DNA from: Burkholderia sp052045245
GTDB taxonomy: Bacteria; Pseudomonadota; Gammaproteobacteria; Burkholderiales; Burkholderiaceae
Direction: 5' to 3'
DNA: 64,000 nucleotides
Assembly (NCBI RefSeq): GCF_052045245.1
Contig: NZ_JBQEON010000037.1
Location: forward strand, 1-64,000
Shown: positions 16,797 to 25,381 of the stretch, in pieces
Numbering within the stretch: position 1 is the first letter of the stretch
Layout: each line of letters opens with the position of its first letter
Notes under the pieces: generated by a model
Seen by the model: only the letters and a program-made list of their open reading frames with translations
Told to the model about the DNA's origin: nothing
Database searches by the model: none
Made by a program: the position numbers and the translations under genes

Positions 16797-17654
16797 TTAC
16801 AGCCAGTAGACGACGACGTACAGGCCGAGCCAGACGACGTCGACGAAGTGCCAGTACCACGCGGCGCCTTCGAATGCGAAGTGGTGATCCGGCGTGAAGT
16901 GGCCGCGAATCATCCGCACCAGCACCACCGCGAGCATCGTGCCGCCGAGGAACACGTGGAAACCGTGGAAGCCGGTCAGCAGGAAGAACGTCGAACCGTA
17001 CACGCCCGAGTTCAGCGTCAGGTTCAGTTCGTTGTACGCGTGGTAGTACTCGAAGCCCTGCAGGAACAGGAAGCAGATACCGAACACGAGCGTCGCGGCC
17101 AGCCAGGCGATCGCCTTCCTGCGATGATCGTCACGCAGCGCGTGGTGCGAGATCGTCAGCGTCACGCCCGACGACAGCAGGAATGCCGTGTTCAGCGTCG
17201 GGATCGGCCACGGGCCCATCGTCTTGAAGTGACCGGCGAGCGCGGCGGGGCCTTCGTTCGGCCACACGGCGGAGAAATCCGGCCAGATCAGCTTGTAGTC
17301 GAGGCTGCCGAGCTGGTGCAGCGCGATTTCACGCGCATAGAACAGCGCGCCGAAGAAGGCGCCGAAGAACATCACTTCGGAGAAGATGAACCAGCTCATG
17401 CTCCAGCGGTACGACTTGTCGACGTTCTTGCCGTAATGACCGCCTTCCGACTCGGCGATCGCGTCGCCGAACCAGTGATACAGCGTGAAGAGCAACCACA
17501 GCAGGCCGAGCAGCGCCGTAAACGGCGCCCAGTCGAGACCGTTGATCCACAGCGCCGCCGACCCGAGCATGACCAGCAAGCCGATGGCCGCACTGATCGG
17601 ATGGTGCGACGGATGCGGCACGAAATAGTACGGGGTCTGGTTTTGACCGCTCAT
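16797..17654 (-). CDS. ctaE: Cytochrome c oxidase subunit III
   Basis: A 285-residue core subunit of the aa3-type oxidase with seven helices. Recognisable stretches: YYFVPHPSHHPISAAIGL, WSMSWFIFSEVMFFGAFFG, HALRDDHRR, GFHGFHVFLGGTM and AAWYWHFVDVVWLGLYVVVY, including the helix III glutamate (FSEVMFF) near the proton-entry side. Last gene before the operon terminator. A DUF2970 membrane protein gene precedes it. Confidence 0.97.
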   Translation of the reverse strand: MSGQNQTPYYFVPHPSHHPISAAIGLLVMLGSAALWINGLDWAPFTALLGLLWLLFTLYHWFGDAIAESEGGHYGKNVDKSYRWSMSWFIFSEVMFFGAFFGALFYAREIALHQLGSLDYKLIWPDFSAVWPNEGPAALAGHFKTMGPWPIPTLNTAFLLSSGVTLTISHHALRDDHRRKAIAWLAATLVFGICFLFLQGFEYYHAYNELNLTLNSGVYGSTFFLLTGFHGFHVFLGGTMLAVVLVRMIRGHFTPDHHFAFEGAAWYWHFVDVVWLGLYVVVYWL

Positions 17655-17775
17655 GCTTGATTCTCCACTTCAGTCCAATTTGTGTACCGGAAACCGCTCC
17701 GGCTTTATTTCTTGCGCAGCACCGGGGCGCCGCGCACTGCATTCCTTTGTGGCCGCGAGCCGCTAGCCGCGCGCC

Positions 17776-17976
17776 TCAGCCCACGACCGCACGTACGATC
17801 AGGATCAGCACGCCGATGAACATGCCGGCCGCGATCAACGCGACGATCAGCACGTGCAGCGGATTCAGCTGCGTCGCGTCGGCCTCCAGGTCGCGCCGCT
17901 TGCGCACCCCGAAGAACGACCACAACACCGCTCGCAACGCCTGGCCGAACGATCCGCTCCGCTTGGTCTCCGTCAT
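17776..17976 (-). CDS. DUF2970 small membrane protein
   Basis: A 66-residue protein with a basic amphipathic N-terminus (ALRAVLWSFFGVRKRRDLE) and one C-terminal helix (HVLIVALIAAGMFIGVLILIVRAVV). DUF2970 proteins sit between ctaG and ctaE in beta-proteobacterial oxidase operons; the function is not known. It begins 16 bp after the ctaG stop. Confidence 0.85.
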   Translation of the reverse strand: MTETKRSGSFGQALRAVLWSFFGVRKRRDLEADATQLNPLHVLIVALIAAGMFIGVLILIVRAVVG

Positions 17977-17992
17977 CGCTTCGCCCCCGTCG

Positions 17993-18601
17993 TCATGCGT
18001 CCGGCTTCGCCGCGCCCTGCGCCGCGGTCTTGCGCGGTGCCGGCGCCGGTGCGGCCGGCGTATTCAGCTCGAAGAACGTGTACGACAGCGTGATCGTCTT
18101 CACGTCCTTCGGCAGTTTCGGATCGATCACGAACACCACCGGCATCTTGCGCGACTCGTTCGCGGCCAGCGTCTGCTGCGTGAAGCAAAAACACTCGATC
18201 TTCTTGAAGAATTCCGTCGCCTGCTTCGGCGCGTAGCTCGGAATCGCCTGCGCGACCACCGGCCGGCCCTGCCCGTTGGTCACGTCGTACACGATCGTCG
18301 TCAGCTCGCCCGGATGCACGTCGAGGCTGTTGTGCTCCGGCTTGAAACCGAGCGGCCCGCGCGCATTCGCATCGAACTCGACCGACACCGTGCGGCTGTA
18401 GTCGACCTGCGAGTTCTTCGCCTCGCGTTCGCTGACATCCCGCTGCACCAGGTTGTTGATGCCGGTGACCTGGCAAATCGCGCGATACATCGGGATCAGC
18501 GCGAAGCCGAAGCCGAACATCAGTCCGGCCACGACGAAGAGCTTCACCAGCATCGAACGATTGAACGCGCGATCGACGGCGCCCTCTTCCGGCTTCGACA
18601 T
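17993..18601 (-). CDS. ctaG: Cytochrome oxidase copper chaperone CtaG/Cox11
   Basis: Inserts copper into the CuB centre of subunit I. 202 residues: one N-terminal anchor (LVKLFVVAGLMFGFGFALIPMYRAIC), then a periplasmic immunoglobulin-like domain with the copper-binding CFCF motif (KIECFCFTQQ) and the Cox11 signatures NARGPLGFKPEH and PVVFVIDP. An Ala/Pro-rich tail after residue 180 is not conserved in the family. Confidence 0.97.
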   Translation of the reverse strand: MSKPEEGAVDRAFNRSMLVKLFVVAGLMFGFGFALIPMYRAICQVTGINNLVQRDVSEREAKNSQVDYSRTVSVEFDANARGPLGFKPEHNSLDVHPGELTTIVYDVTNGQGRPVVAQAIPSYAPKQATEFFKKIECFCFTQQTLAANESRKMPVVFVIDPKLPKDVKTITLSYTFFELNTPAAPAPAPRKTAAQGAAKPDA

Positions 18602-18636
18602 ACGACTACTTCCTCGCTACTGCGTCAGTTACTGCA

Positions 18637-18777
18637 TCAGTGAGTGGACAGCCACCACTGCTTGATCACGACACCCACAAAAAAAACGGCGGCGATGACG
18701 AGCAGGATGAGGCCGAGCCGCTTGTTGCCCGCGCGAATCTGTTCGGGCGTTCGTCTTTCTTGTGGATTCCGGTTCAT
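18637..18777 (-). CDS. Small oxidase-assembly membrane protein (46 aa)
   Basis: A very short gene between ctaD and ctaG, starting with MNRNPQERRTPEQIRAGNKR and followed by one helix (LGLILLVIAAVFFVGVVIKQWW). The layout fits the 'cytochrome oxidase small assembly protein' found at this position in related genomes. The ATG at 18777 is preferred because the polar N-terminus then leads directly into the helix; the longer reading upstream is antisense-like Arg/Ser-rich sequence. Confidence 0.75.
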   Translation of the reverse strand: MNRNPQERRTPEQIRAGNKRLGLILLVIAAVFFVGVVIKQWWLSTH

Positions 18778-18868
18778 CTGAAACGTCGCTGAAACTTCGC
18801 TGAAACATCGATTCCGCGCCCGCCGCGCCTGCCTGCACGGCAGGCAGCGGCGGAACGTCAGGTGAAAC

Positions 18869-20476
18869 TTATTCGACGTGCGGCGGTTGCTCGAACGTGT
18901 GGAAGGGAGCCGGGCTCGGCACCGTCCACTCGAGGCCCGTCGCGCCATCCCACGGCTTGTCCGACGCCTTTTCCAGCTCGCCGCCACCACGGTAGGCCGG
19001 CAGCGCGACCGCGAACAGGAAGTACACCTGTGCGAGGCCGAAGCCGAATGCGCCGATCGTCGCGATCTGGTTGAAGTCCGTGAACTGCGCCGGGTAGTCC
19101 GCATAGCGGCGCGGCATGCCCGCGAGACCGACGAAGTGCATCGGGAAGAACGTCAGGTTGAAGAAGATCATCGACGCCCAGAAGTGGATCTTGCCGCGCG
19201 TCTCGTTGTACATCCAGCCCGTCCACTTCGGTGCCCAGTAGTACCAGCCCGCGAACAGCGCGAACAGTGACCCGGCCACCAGCACGTAGTGGAAGTGCGC
19301 GACCACGAAGTAAGTGCCGTGGTACTGGATGTCGAGCGGCGCCATGGCCAGCATCAGGCCCGTCAGGCCGCCGAACGTGAACACGAACAGGAAGCCGATC
19401 GCGAACAGCATCGGGGTTTCGAACGTCATCGAGCCGCGCCACATCGTCGCGAGCCAGTTGAACACCTTCACGCCCGTCGGCACCGCGATCAGCATCGTCG
19501 CGTACATGAAGAACAGCTGACCGGTGACCGGCATGCCCGTGGCGAACATGTGGTGCGCCCAGACCATGAACGACAGGATCGCGATCGAAGCGGTCGCGTA
19601 CACCATCGAGCTATAGCCGAACAGCGTCTTGCGTGCGAACGCCGGGATCACCTGCGACACGATCCCGAACGCCGGCAGAATCATGATGTACACCTCGGGG
19701 TGCCCGAAGAACCAGAAGATGTGCTGGTACATCACCGGGTCGCCGCCGCCTGCCGCGTTGAAGAACGACGTGCCGAAGTGGCGGTCGAACAGCACCATCG
19801 TGATCGCGCCTGCCAGAACCGGCATCACGGCGATCAGCAGGTACGCGGTGATCAGCCAGGTCCATGCGAACATCGGCATCTTCATCAGCGTCATGCCCGG
19901 TGCGCGCATGTTCAGGATCGTCACGACGATGTTGATCCCGCCCATGATCGACGATGCACCCATCAGGTGGACCGCGAAGATCGCGAAGTCCATGCCCGGG
20001 CCCATCTGCGTCGACAGCGGTGCGTACAGCGTCCAGCCGGCCGCCGTCGCGCCGCCCGGCGCGAAGAACGAACCGACCAGCAGCACGGCCGCGACCGGCA
20101 GCAGCCAGAAGCTGAAGTTGTTCATCCGCGCGAACGCCATGTCGGATGCGCCGATCTGCAGCGGAATCATCCAGTTCGCGAAGCCGACGAACGCCGGCAT
20201 GATCGCGCCGAACACCATGATCAGGCCGTGCATCGTCGTGAGTTCGTTGAAGAACTCCGGACGCATGATCTGCAGGCCCGGCTCGAACAGCTCGGCACGG
20301 ATGCCGAGCGCCATCACGCCGCCCGACAGGAACATGATGAACGAGAACAGCAGGTACAGCGTACCGATGTCCTTGTGGTTGGTGGCCAACAGCCAGCGAC
20401 GCCAGCCGTGCGGCATTTCGTGCGCGTGGTCGTCGTGCGCGTGGCCCGCGGCTACGTCGTGCCCGATGCTAGACAT
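18869..20476 (-). CDS. ctaD: Cytochrome c oxidase subunit I (aa3 type)
   Basis: Catalytic subunit holding haem a, haem a3 and CuB. 535 residues and about twelve helices. Ligand motifs: LTTMHGLIMVF (haem a), FWFFGHPEVYIMILP (CuB and the cross-linked His-Tyr), VWAHHMFATG (CuB) and VVAHFHYVLVAG (haems a3 and a). The N-terminal HAHDDHAHEM histidine-rich stretch (residues 12-20) is unusual and might bind metal. It follows ctaC by 43 bp. Confidence 0.98.
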   Translation of the reverse strand: MSSIGHDVAAGHAHDDHAHEMPHGWRRWLLATNHKDIGTLYLLFSFIMFLSGGVMALGIRAELFEPGLQIMRPEFFNELTTMHGLIMVFGAIMPAFVGFANWMIPLQIGASDMAFARMNNFSFWLLPVAAVLLVGSFFAPGGATAAGWTLYAPLSTQMGPGMDFAIFAVHLMGASSIMGGINIVVTILNMRAPGMTLMKMPMFAWTWLITAYLLIAVMPVLAGAITMVLFDRHFGTSFFNAAGGGDPVMYQHIFWFFGHPEVYIMILPAFGIVSQVIPAFARKTLFGYSSMVYATASIAILSFMVWAHHMFATGMPVTGQLFFMYATMLIAVPTGVKVFNWLATMWRGSMTFETPMLFAIGFLFVFTFGGLTGLMLAMAPLDIQYHGTYFVVAHFHYVLVAGSLFALFAGWYYWAPKWTGWMYNETRGKIHFWASMIFFNLTFFPMHFVGLAGMPRRYADYPAQFTDFNQIATIGAFGFGLAQVYFLFAVALPAYRGGGELEKASDKPWDGATGLEWTVPSPAPFHTFEQPPHVE

Positions 20477-20519
20477 GAGAATCTCCTAATGCGAATACGT
20501 CGACTAACTCAGCGACACG

Positions 20520-22091
20520 TCAAGCCGCCGGCCCGATCTCGACCCGCCGGGCTTCCTTCGCGTCAGCCCCGCCCGTGATCGTTTCCGGCTTCTTGAGAAT
20601 AATGTGGTCTTCCGCCACGCCTGCTGCCTTCAGTGCGTCGCGCACGGCTTGCGCACGATGCTTGGCGAGTTCTGCGTTCGCGTCGGCCGAGCCCGTCTTG
20701 TCGGTGAAACCCGACAGCGCGAGCTTCGCGTCCGGATGTGCCTTCGCATAGTCGGCCGCCGTGGCGATTGCCGCCTTCGCGTCGGCCGGCAGCACGCTCT
20801 TGCCCGTCTCGAAGTAGATCGTCGACAGCGCGGCCGATGCCGACGCTGCCGCCGGCTGCTCGGCTGCGCCCGACGCGGCTTGCGCCGGTGCCGAGGCCGC
20901 TTCGGCCGGCGCTGCCGCGCCTGCGGTGTCTTCCGGCATCTTGCCGTTGCGCGCGTCAGCCACTTGCTTCGGCTGCAGCAGGTCGTTCTTGTGGTTGCCC
21001 CACGAATTGCGCTCGTACGTGATGACCGATGCGATGTCGAGGTCCGACAGCGACGCCCACGACGGCATCGCGCCCTTGCCGTGCAGCACGCGCTCGACAT
21101 GGCCGGCGATCGGGCCGTTCGCGATCGGGCTGCCGTCCATCGCCGGGAAGGCGCCGAGGCCCTTGCCGTTCACCTGGTGGCAAGCCGCGCAGTTCGCCTT
21201 GTAGACGTCCTCGCCGTGCGCGACGAGTTCGGCCATCGTGTAGACCTTGTTCGGATCGACCGCTGCGCTGGCCAGCTTGGCCTTCTGCGCGGTCACCCAC
21301 TTCGCGTAGTCGTCATCCGACAGCACTTCGACCACGACCGGCATGAACGCGTGTTCCTTGCCGCACAGCTCGGTACAGAAGCCGCGGAACGTGCCGACCT
21401 TGTCGGCCTTGAACCACGTATCGCGCACGAAGCCGGGGATCGCATCCTGCTTCACGCCGAACGCGGGCACGTACCACGAGTGGACGACGTCGTTCGCGGT
21501 CGTGATGATGCGGATCTTCTTGTTGACCGGCACGACGAGCGGGTTGTCGACTTCCTGCAGATAGGTGTCGGTGATCGGCTTCTTGCCCATCACTTCGTCA
21601 CGCGGGGTGCTGAGCGTCGACAGGAAGCTGATGCCCTCGCCCGGACCCTTCACGTAGTCGTAGCCCCACTTCCACTGGTAGCCGGTGACCTTGATCGTGA
21701 GATCGGCGTTGGTCGTGTCCTTCATCGCGACGACGGCCTTCGTGGCCGGCAGCGCCATCAGCACGACGATGATGAACGGCACGATCGTCCAGATGATTTC
21801 GACGGTCGTGCTTTCATGGAAATTGGCGGCCTTGTGGCCTTTGGATTTGCGGTGCGCGAAGATCGAATAGAACATCACGCCGAACACGCCGACGAAGATC
21901 ACCGTACACAGGATCAGCATCATCGTGTGGAGATCGTAGAGCTCCTCGGCGATTTTCGTGACCGGCGGCTGAAAGTTGATCTCGTTGACGCGGGGGCCGC
22001 CCGGGCTATCACCGACCGCCAGAGCAGCGCCGGCAAAGAGCAATCCGCTGCATGCCAGCACGCCCGTGAGGGCTCGCTTGATTGTTTTCAT
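20520..22091 (-). CDS. ctaC: Cytochrome c oxidase subunit II fused to cytochrome c and an OmpA-like domain
   Basis: A 523-residue, three-module subunit. Module 1: two helices and a CuA cupredoxin domain with ligands His204, Cys239, Cys243, His247 and Met250 (FCTELCGKEHAFM). Module 2: a cytochrome c domain with CAACH at 301-305 and a distal Met in GAMPSW, which makes this a caa3-type oxidase. Module 3: after an Ala/Pro linker (385-422), an OmpA-like peptidoglycan-binding domain (424-519) with IYFETGKSVLP, GFTDKTG (Asp464) and LAKHRAQAV (Arg479), the two residues that bind diaminopimelate in OmpA. ATG 22091 is chosen for its AAGGA site 5 nt upstream. First core gene of the oxidase operon. Confidence 0.95.
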   Translation of the reverse strand: MKTIKRALTGVLACSGLLFAGAALAVGDSPGGPRVNEINFQPPVTKIAEELYDLHTMMLILCTVIFVGVFGVMFYSIFAHRKSKGHKAANFHESTTVEIIWTIVPFIIVVLMALPATKAVVAMKDTTNADLTIKVTGYQWKWGYDYVKGPGEGISFLSTLSTPRDEVMGKKPITDTYLQEVDNPLVVPVNKKIRIITTANDVVHSWYVPAFGVKQDAIPGFVRDTWFKADKVGTFRGFCTELCGKEHAFMPVVVEVLSDDDYAKWVTAQKAKLASAAVDPNKVYTMAELVAHGEDVYKANCAACHQVNGKGLGAFPAMDGSPIANGPIAGHVERVLHGKGAMPSWASLSDLDIASVITYERNSWGNHKNDLLQPKQVADARNGKMPEDTAGAAAPAEAASAPAQAASGAAEQPAAASASAALSTIYFETGKSVLPADAKAAIATAADYAKAHPDAKLALSGFTDKTGSADANAELAKHRAQAVRDALKAAGVAEDHIILKKPETITGGADAKEARRVEIGPAA

Positions 22092-22136
22092 AGCATCCTT
22101 ACCCAAAATTTCCATTCAAACCCTCCCCCGTCGCAA

Positions 22137-22162
22137 GACGCCGGCCTGTTCCGGCCGGTGTC
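22137..22162 (-). terminator. Hairpin between the DUF2244 gene and ctaC
   Basis: Arms GACGCCGGCC and GGCCGGTGTC (one G-T pair) with a 6-nt loop, in the 80-bp gap. No T-run, so it may attenuate or protect mRNA rather than terminate. Confidence 0.4.
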
Positions 22163-22171
22163 CGCGCCTCG

Positions 22172-22657
22172 TCAGCCGCAGCGCCTGAGCGACACGCGCA
22201 GCTCGTCGGCGAACTGCGCACGCTTGTACTGCGCGAGATGCTGCCCGATTACGACGGTCTGCCCGCGCGATACCAGTCGAATCGGATCGCGTGGCGTCGC
22301 TCCCGGCTCGACCCGCACCCAGCGCGGGTTGAATTCGATCTGCGTGAGCCGCTCCGCATCCATCCGCTCGATCACGAGCCGATGCGGGAACAGCCTGATG
22401 CGCTCGTAATCGACTGCGTGACGGGCATGGATCGCAAATGCAATACCGACCACCAGCAATTCGATTCCGGTAAAGGGCATGACGAGCCAGGCCCCCCGCC
22501 ACATCAGCAATGCCGCGATCACCAGCGAGAAGCCCGCGAGCGACGCGTAAAACAGCACGAACTGGCGCGGCGACACCGAACAGTTGCGTTTCATCAGCCA
22601 GTCCGCGAGGACCGGTTCGCCGTTCGTCGTCTCCGCCAAAACCCTCGCTGCTTCCAT
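22172..22657 (-). CDS. DUF2244 inner-membrane protein
   Basis: A 161-residue protein with two adjacent helices (FVLFYASLAGFSLVIAALLMW and MPFTGIELLVVGIAFAIHA) and a C-terminal soluble part (RIRLFPHRLVIERM, FNPRWVRVEPG). This is the DUF2244 pattern, seen next to oxidase genes but of unknown function. ATG 22657 is preferred: a GAGG site lies just upstream, while the upstream reading covers the promoter. Probably the first gene of the oxidase transcript. Confidence 0.75.
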   Translation of the reverse strand: MEAARVLAETTNGEPVLADWLMKRNCSVSPRQFVLFYASLAGFSLVIAALLMWRGAWLVMPFTGIELLVVGIAFAIHARHAVDYERIRLFPHRLVIERMDAERLTQIEFNPRWVRVEPGATPRDPIRLVSRGQTVVIGQHLAQYKRAQFADELRVSLRRCG

Positions 22658-22745
22658 CGCCGCCTCACGCGAATGGCATGCGATGCATGCCTGCATCGGA
22701 CTCGTCGGACCGTATTGCGGGGACCCCGGGACGACAAGCTGACGC

Positions 22746-22774
22746 ATTATAGGCGGGTTCAATGGCATCCACAA
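22746..22774 (-). promoter_or_regulatory. Sigma-70 promoter of the DUF2244-oxidase operon
   Basis: Minus strand: TTGTGG (22774-22769), a 17-bp spacer, then a perfect TATAAT (22751-22746). The start site would be near 22739, leaving about an 80-nt leader before the DUF2244 ATG. No other candidate of equal quality lies in the 234-bp gap below bioC. Confidence 0.5.
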
Positions 22775-22891
22775 GCAAGCGGCTATCGGCCCGCGAGCCA
22801 AGCGCCACAAGCTTCCCGGCCGTTTTTGCCGCCAATTCGACCCCGCTTTGCGCCGCTAATTTCAGACATAACAAAACCCCTCTTTACCGCT

Positions 22892-23857
22892 TTACCGATT
22901 CTTCGGACGCCCCTTGCCGATATCTTCGATGCGCACGATCCCGTGCCCCTCGGCGGTCGTACGCGGCACGGCCTTCCACGCGTGGCCGTAGATCACCTCG
23001 AAGGTCAGGGCAATCGTGCCGTCCGCGCGCCGGCGCGCTTCCAGCGCGTCGCCGAGCGCCGCGCGAAAGCGCCGCGCCGCGTGCCGCGGGATGGCGCGGT
23101 CGAACGGATAGGCGCCCCAGCGGCGCACGTCGGCCAGCAGGGAATCGGGGGTCTTGTACGTGACGGTCAGCACTTCCTGGTCCATCACCGGAATCTCGAA
23201 ACCGCTCTCGACGAGCATGTCGCCGAGGTCGTGCATGTCGACGAAATCGATCACGCGCGCGGCGTGCGGCGCGATGCCGAGCACCGCCTCGGCGTCCGCG
23301 CAGGCCGCGCGCAGCTCGCGCAGCGTGTCGGGGCCGAGCGTGCTGAACATCAGCAGGCCGTTCACGCGCAGCACGCGCTGCCATTCAGGGAACACCGTAT
23401 CGGGACGCGAATGCCAGTGCAGCGCGAGATTCGACCAGATCAGGTCGAACGCGCCCGCGGCGAACGGCAATTCGGAGAAGTCGGCCTGCGCGACGCGCGG
23501 GCCGCGCGAGCCCAGCGCCCGGCCGAGCGACGCAGGCAGCCAGCGGCGCCAGCTCGTCTGCTCGACCTCGCGCTGCCCTGCCCGCGCGAGCATCGCGCCG
23601 GACAGGTCGACGCCGAACACCGGGGCCTCGGGAAAGCGCGCGCGCAGCGCCGGCAGGTCGTCGCCCGGGCCGCAGCCCGCGTCGAGCACGGCCGCGGGGC
23701 TCACCTTGATGTATTCGAGGCGCTCGTTCATCCGCTGCGCGATCTCGCGCGGCAGGAACGCAACCGCGTCGAACGCGTCGGCGCGGCGATCGAAGATCCG
23801 CCGCAAACGCCGGGCGTCATTGGCCGGACGGCCGGTTGAAGTCGAAGCTGGGGACAT
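22892..23857 (-). CDS. bioC: Malonyl-ACP O-methyltransferase-like SAM-dependent methyltransferase
   Basis: A 321-residue class I methyltransferase, longer than E. coli BioC (about 250). It carries the BioC family's N-terminal FDRRADAFDAVAFLPREIAQRM segment, motif I VLDAGCGPGDDL, VFGVDLSGAML and the FDLIWSNLALHWHSRPDTVFPEW motif. BioC methylates malonyl-ACP to start pimelate synthesis for biotin. No other bio genes are nearby. A GTG at 23866 would add three residues; the ATG at 23857 is used, with neither having a clear ribosome site. Divergent from comF. Confidence 0.82.
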   Translation of the reverse strand: MSPASTSTGRPANDARRLRRIFDRRADAFDAVAFLPREIAQRMNERLEYIKVSPAAVLDAGCGPGDDLPALRARFPEAPVFGVDLSGAMLARAGQREVEQTSWRRWLPASLGRALGSRGPRVAQADFSELPFAAGAFDLIWSNLALHWHSRPDTVFPEWQRVLRVNGLLMFSTLGPDTLRELRAACADAEAVLGIAPHAARVIDFVDMHDLGDMLVESGFEIPVMDQEVLTVTYKTPDSLLADVRRWGAYPFDRAIPRHAARRFRAALGDALEARRRADGTIALTFEVIYGHAWKAVPRTTAEGHGIVRIEDIGKGRPKNR

Positions 23858-23940
23858 GTCGGGCACACTGGCGAAGAGCCCGAAGTATACTCGCTCGCCT
23901 CGCGGCCTTCAGCGAGGCGGGGCCATCAGGAGTGTTCGCG

Positions 23941-24753
23941 ATGGATCGCCGTTCCGCCCCGCGCCCGATGCGCGTCGTTTTGTCGCAGCTTCGTGCACTC
24001 GCCGTGCGCGTCGTCACGGTCGCGTTGCCGAATCGGTGCGCGCTGTGCGGCAATTTGTCACACACGGTGATTTGCGGTGCCTGCGACGCCGCGTACTGGA
24101 ATGAAGCACGGCTGCGCTGCGGCGTCTGCGCGGTGCCGCTGGGCGTCGGGCGGCCGCGTTCACACGGCGCCGCCGGCCGGCACGATGGCGCGGGCCCCGC
24201 GTCCGCGTACCGGTGCGATGCGTGCCGCGCGAACCCGCCGCCGTTCGACGCGACGCTCGCGCTCGCCGATTACCGCGCGCCGCTCGACGGGCTCGCGCGC
24301 GGCCTGAAGTTTCATGCGCGGCTCGCGCTCGGCGCGGAATTCGCGGCCCGGCTCGCGCAGCGGATCGACGACACGGACGCGATGCGCACTGCCGGCGGCT
24401 TCGACCTGATCGCGCCGGTGCCGCTGTCGCACGGACGGCTCGTCGCGCGCGGCTACAACCAGGCGTGGGCAATCGCGCGGCCGCTCGCGCGCCGGCTCGG
24501 TGTGCACGCCGACGCCGCGCTGCTCGCCCGCGTGACCGAAACCGCGCCGCAGTCGCGGCTCGACCGGCGCGCGCGGCGCGACAACGTGATGGCAGCGTTC
24601 GCGGTGACGCGCAACCTCGCCGGCCGCCACGTGGCGCTCGTCGACGACGTGATGACGTCGGGCGCGACGCTCGCGGCCGCCGCGCACGCATTGAAGGCGG
24701 CCGGTGCCGCGCGCGTGACGAATCTGGTTGCGCTGCGCACCGCCAGGGATTAA
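23941..24753 (+). CDS. comF: ComF-family phosphoribosyltransferase-like protein
   Basis: A 270-residue protein linked to DNA uptake/competence in other bacteria. The N-terminus has a zinc-ribbon set of cysteine pairs (CALCGN, CGACD, CGVC, CDACR, residues 22-86). The C-terminal phosphoribosyltransferase fold has the PRPP loop VALVDDVMTSGATL near residues 232-245. ATG 23941 follows an AGGAG site. Divergent from bioC, with an 83-bp gap that must hold both promoters. A GC-rich inverted repeat (about 24775-24800) lies past its stop. Confidence 0.92.
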   Translation: MDRRSAPRPMRVVLSQLRALAVRVVTVALPNRCALCGNLSHTVICGACDAAYWNEARLRCGVCAVPLGVGRPRSHGAAGRHDGAGPASAYRCDACRANPPPFDATLALADYRAPLDGLARGLKFHARLALGAEFAARLAQRIDDTDAMRTAGGFDLIAPVPLSHGRLVARGYNQAWAIARPLARRLGVHADAALLARVTETAPQSRLDRRARRDNVMAAFAVTRNLAGRHVALVDDVMTSGATLAAAAHALKAAGAARVTNLVALRTARD

Positions 24754-24867
24754 TTAGATAGAGATTAGAGAAGCCGGCCGCCCGCATGCGGCGGCGGCCG
24801 TCACGAACCGGCCGGCCGGGACGGAATGCAGGTTGCTCCGCCCCGGCCGGCCCAGCCAGACCCAACC

Positions 24868-25338
24868 ATGTTCAACGTCGTCCTCGTCGCCCCCGAAATT
24901 CCGCCGAACACCGGCAACGTGATCCGCCTGTGCGCCAACACCGGCGCGCGCCTGCACCTGATCGAGCCGCTCGGCTTTCCGCTCGACGACGCGAAGATGC
25001 GCCGCGCGGGCCTCGACTATCACGAATATGCGGAAATGCGCGTGCACCGCGACTGGGACGCGTTCGTCGCGGCCGAAACGCCCGATCCCGCGCGAATGTT
25101 CGCGTTCACGACCCGCGGCTCGGGCCGCTTCCACGACCACGCATTCGTACCGGGCGACTGGTTTGTGTTCGGCTCGGAAACGCGTGGCTTGCCGGCCGGC
25201 GTGCTCGAACGCTTCCCGAACGAACAGCGCGTGCGCCTGCCGATGCGGCCGGGCAATCGCAGCCTGAACCTGTCGAACACGGTCGCCGTGGTCGTATTCG
25301 AGGCGTGGCGCCAGGCCGGCTTCGAAGGCGGCGCGTGA
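24868..25338 (+). CDS. trmL: tRNA (cytidine/uridine(34)-2'-O)-methyltransferase TrmL
   Basis: A SPOUT-class enzyme that methylates the wobble ribose of tRNA-Leu. 156 residues, equal to the E. coli length. Motifs: NVVLVAPEIPPNTGNVIRLC at the N-terminus, FVFGSETRGLP, and the knot motif LNLSNTVAVVVFEAWRQ (given as NLSNTVAV plus the FEAWRQ end). The start at MFNVVL (24868) matches the family; the in-frame ATG at 24826 would add an unlikely proline-rich leader. Confidence 0.95.
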   Translation: MFNVVLVAPEIPPNTGNVIRLCANTGARLHLIEPLGFPLDDAKMRRAGLDYHEYAEMRVHRDWDAFVAAETPDPARMFAFTTRGSGRFHDHAFVPGDWFVFGSETRGLPAGVLERFPNEQRVRLPMRPGNRSLNLSNTVAVVVFEAWRQAGFEGGA

Positions 25339-25381
25339 CACCCGCCCGCGCTGCCCGGCTCGCGCCGTGCGGCCCGGCGCG

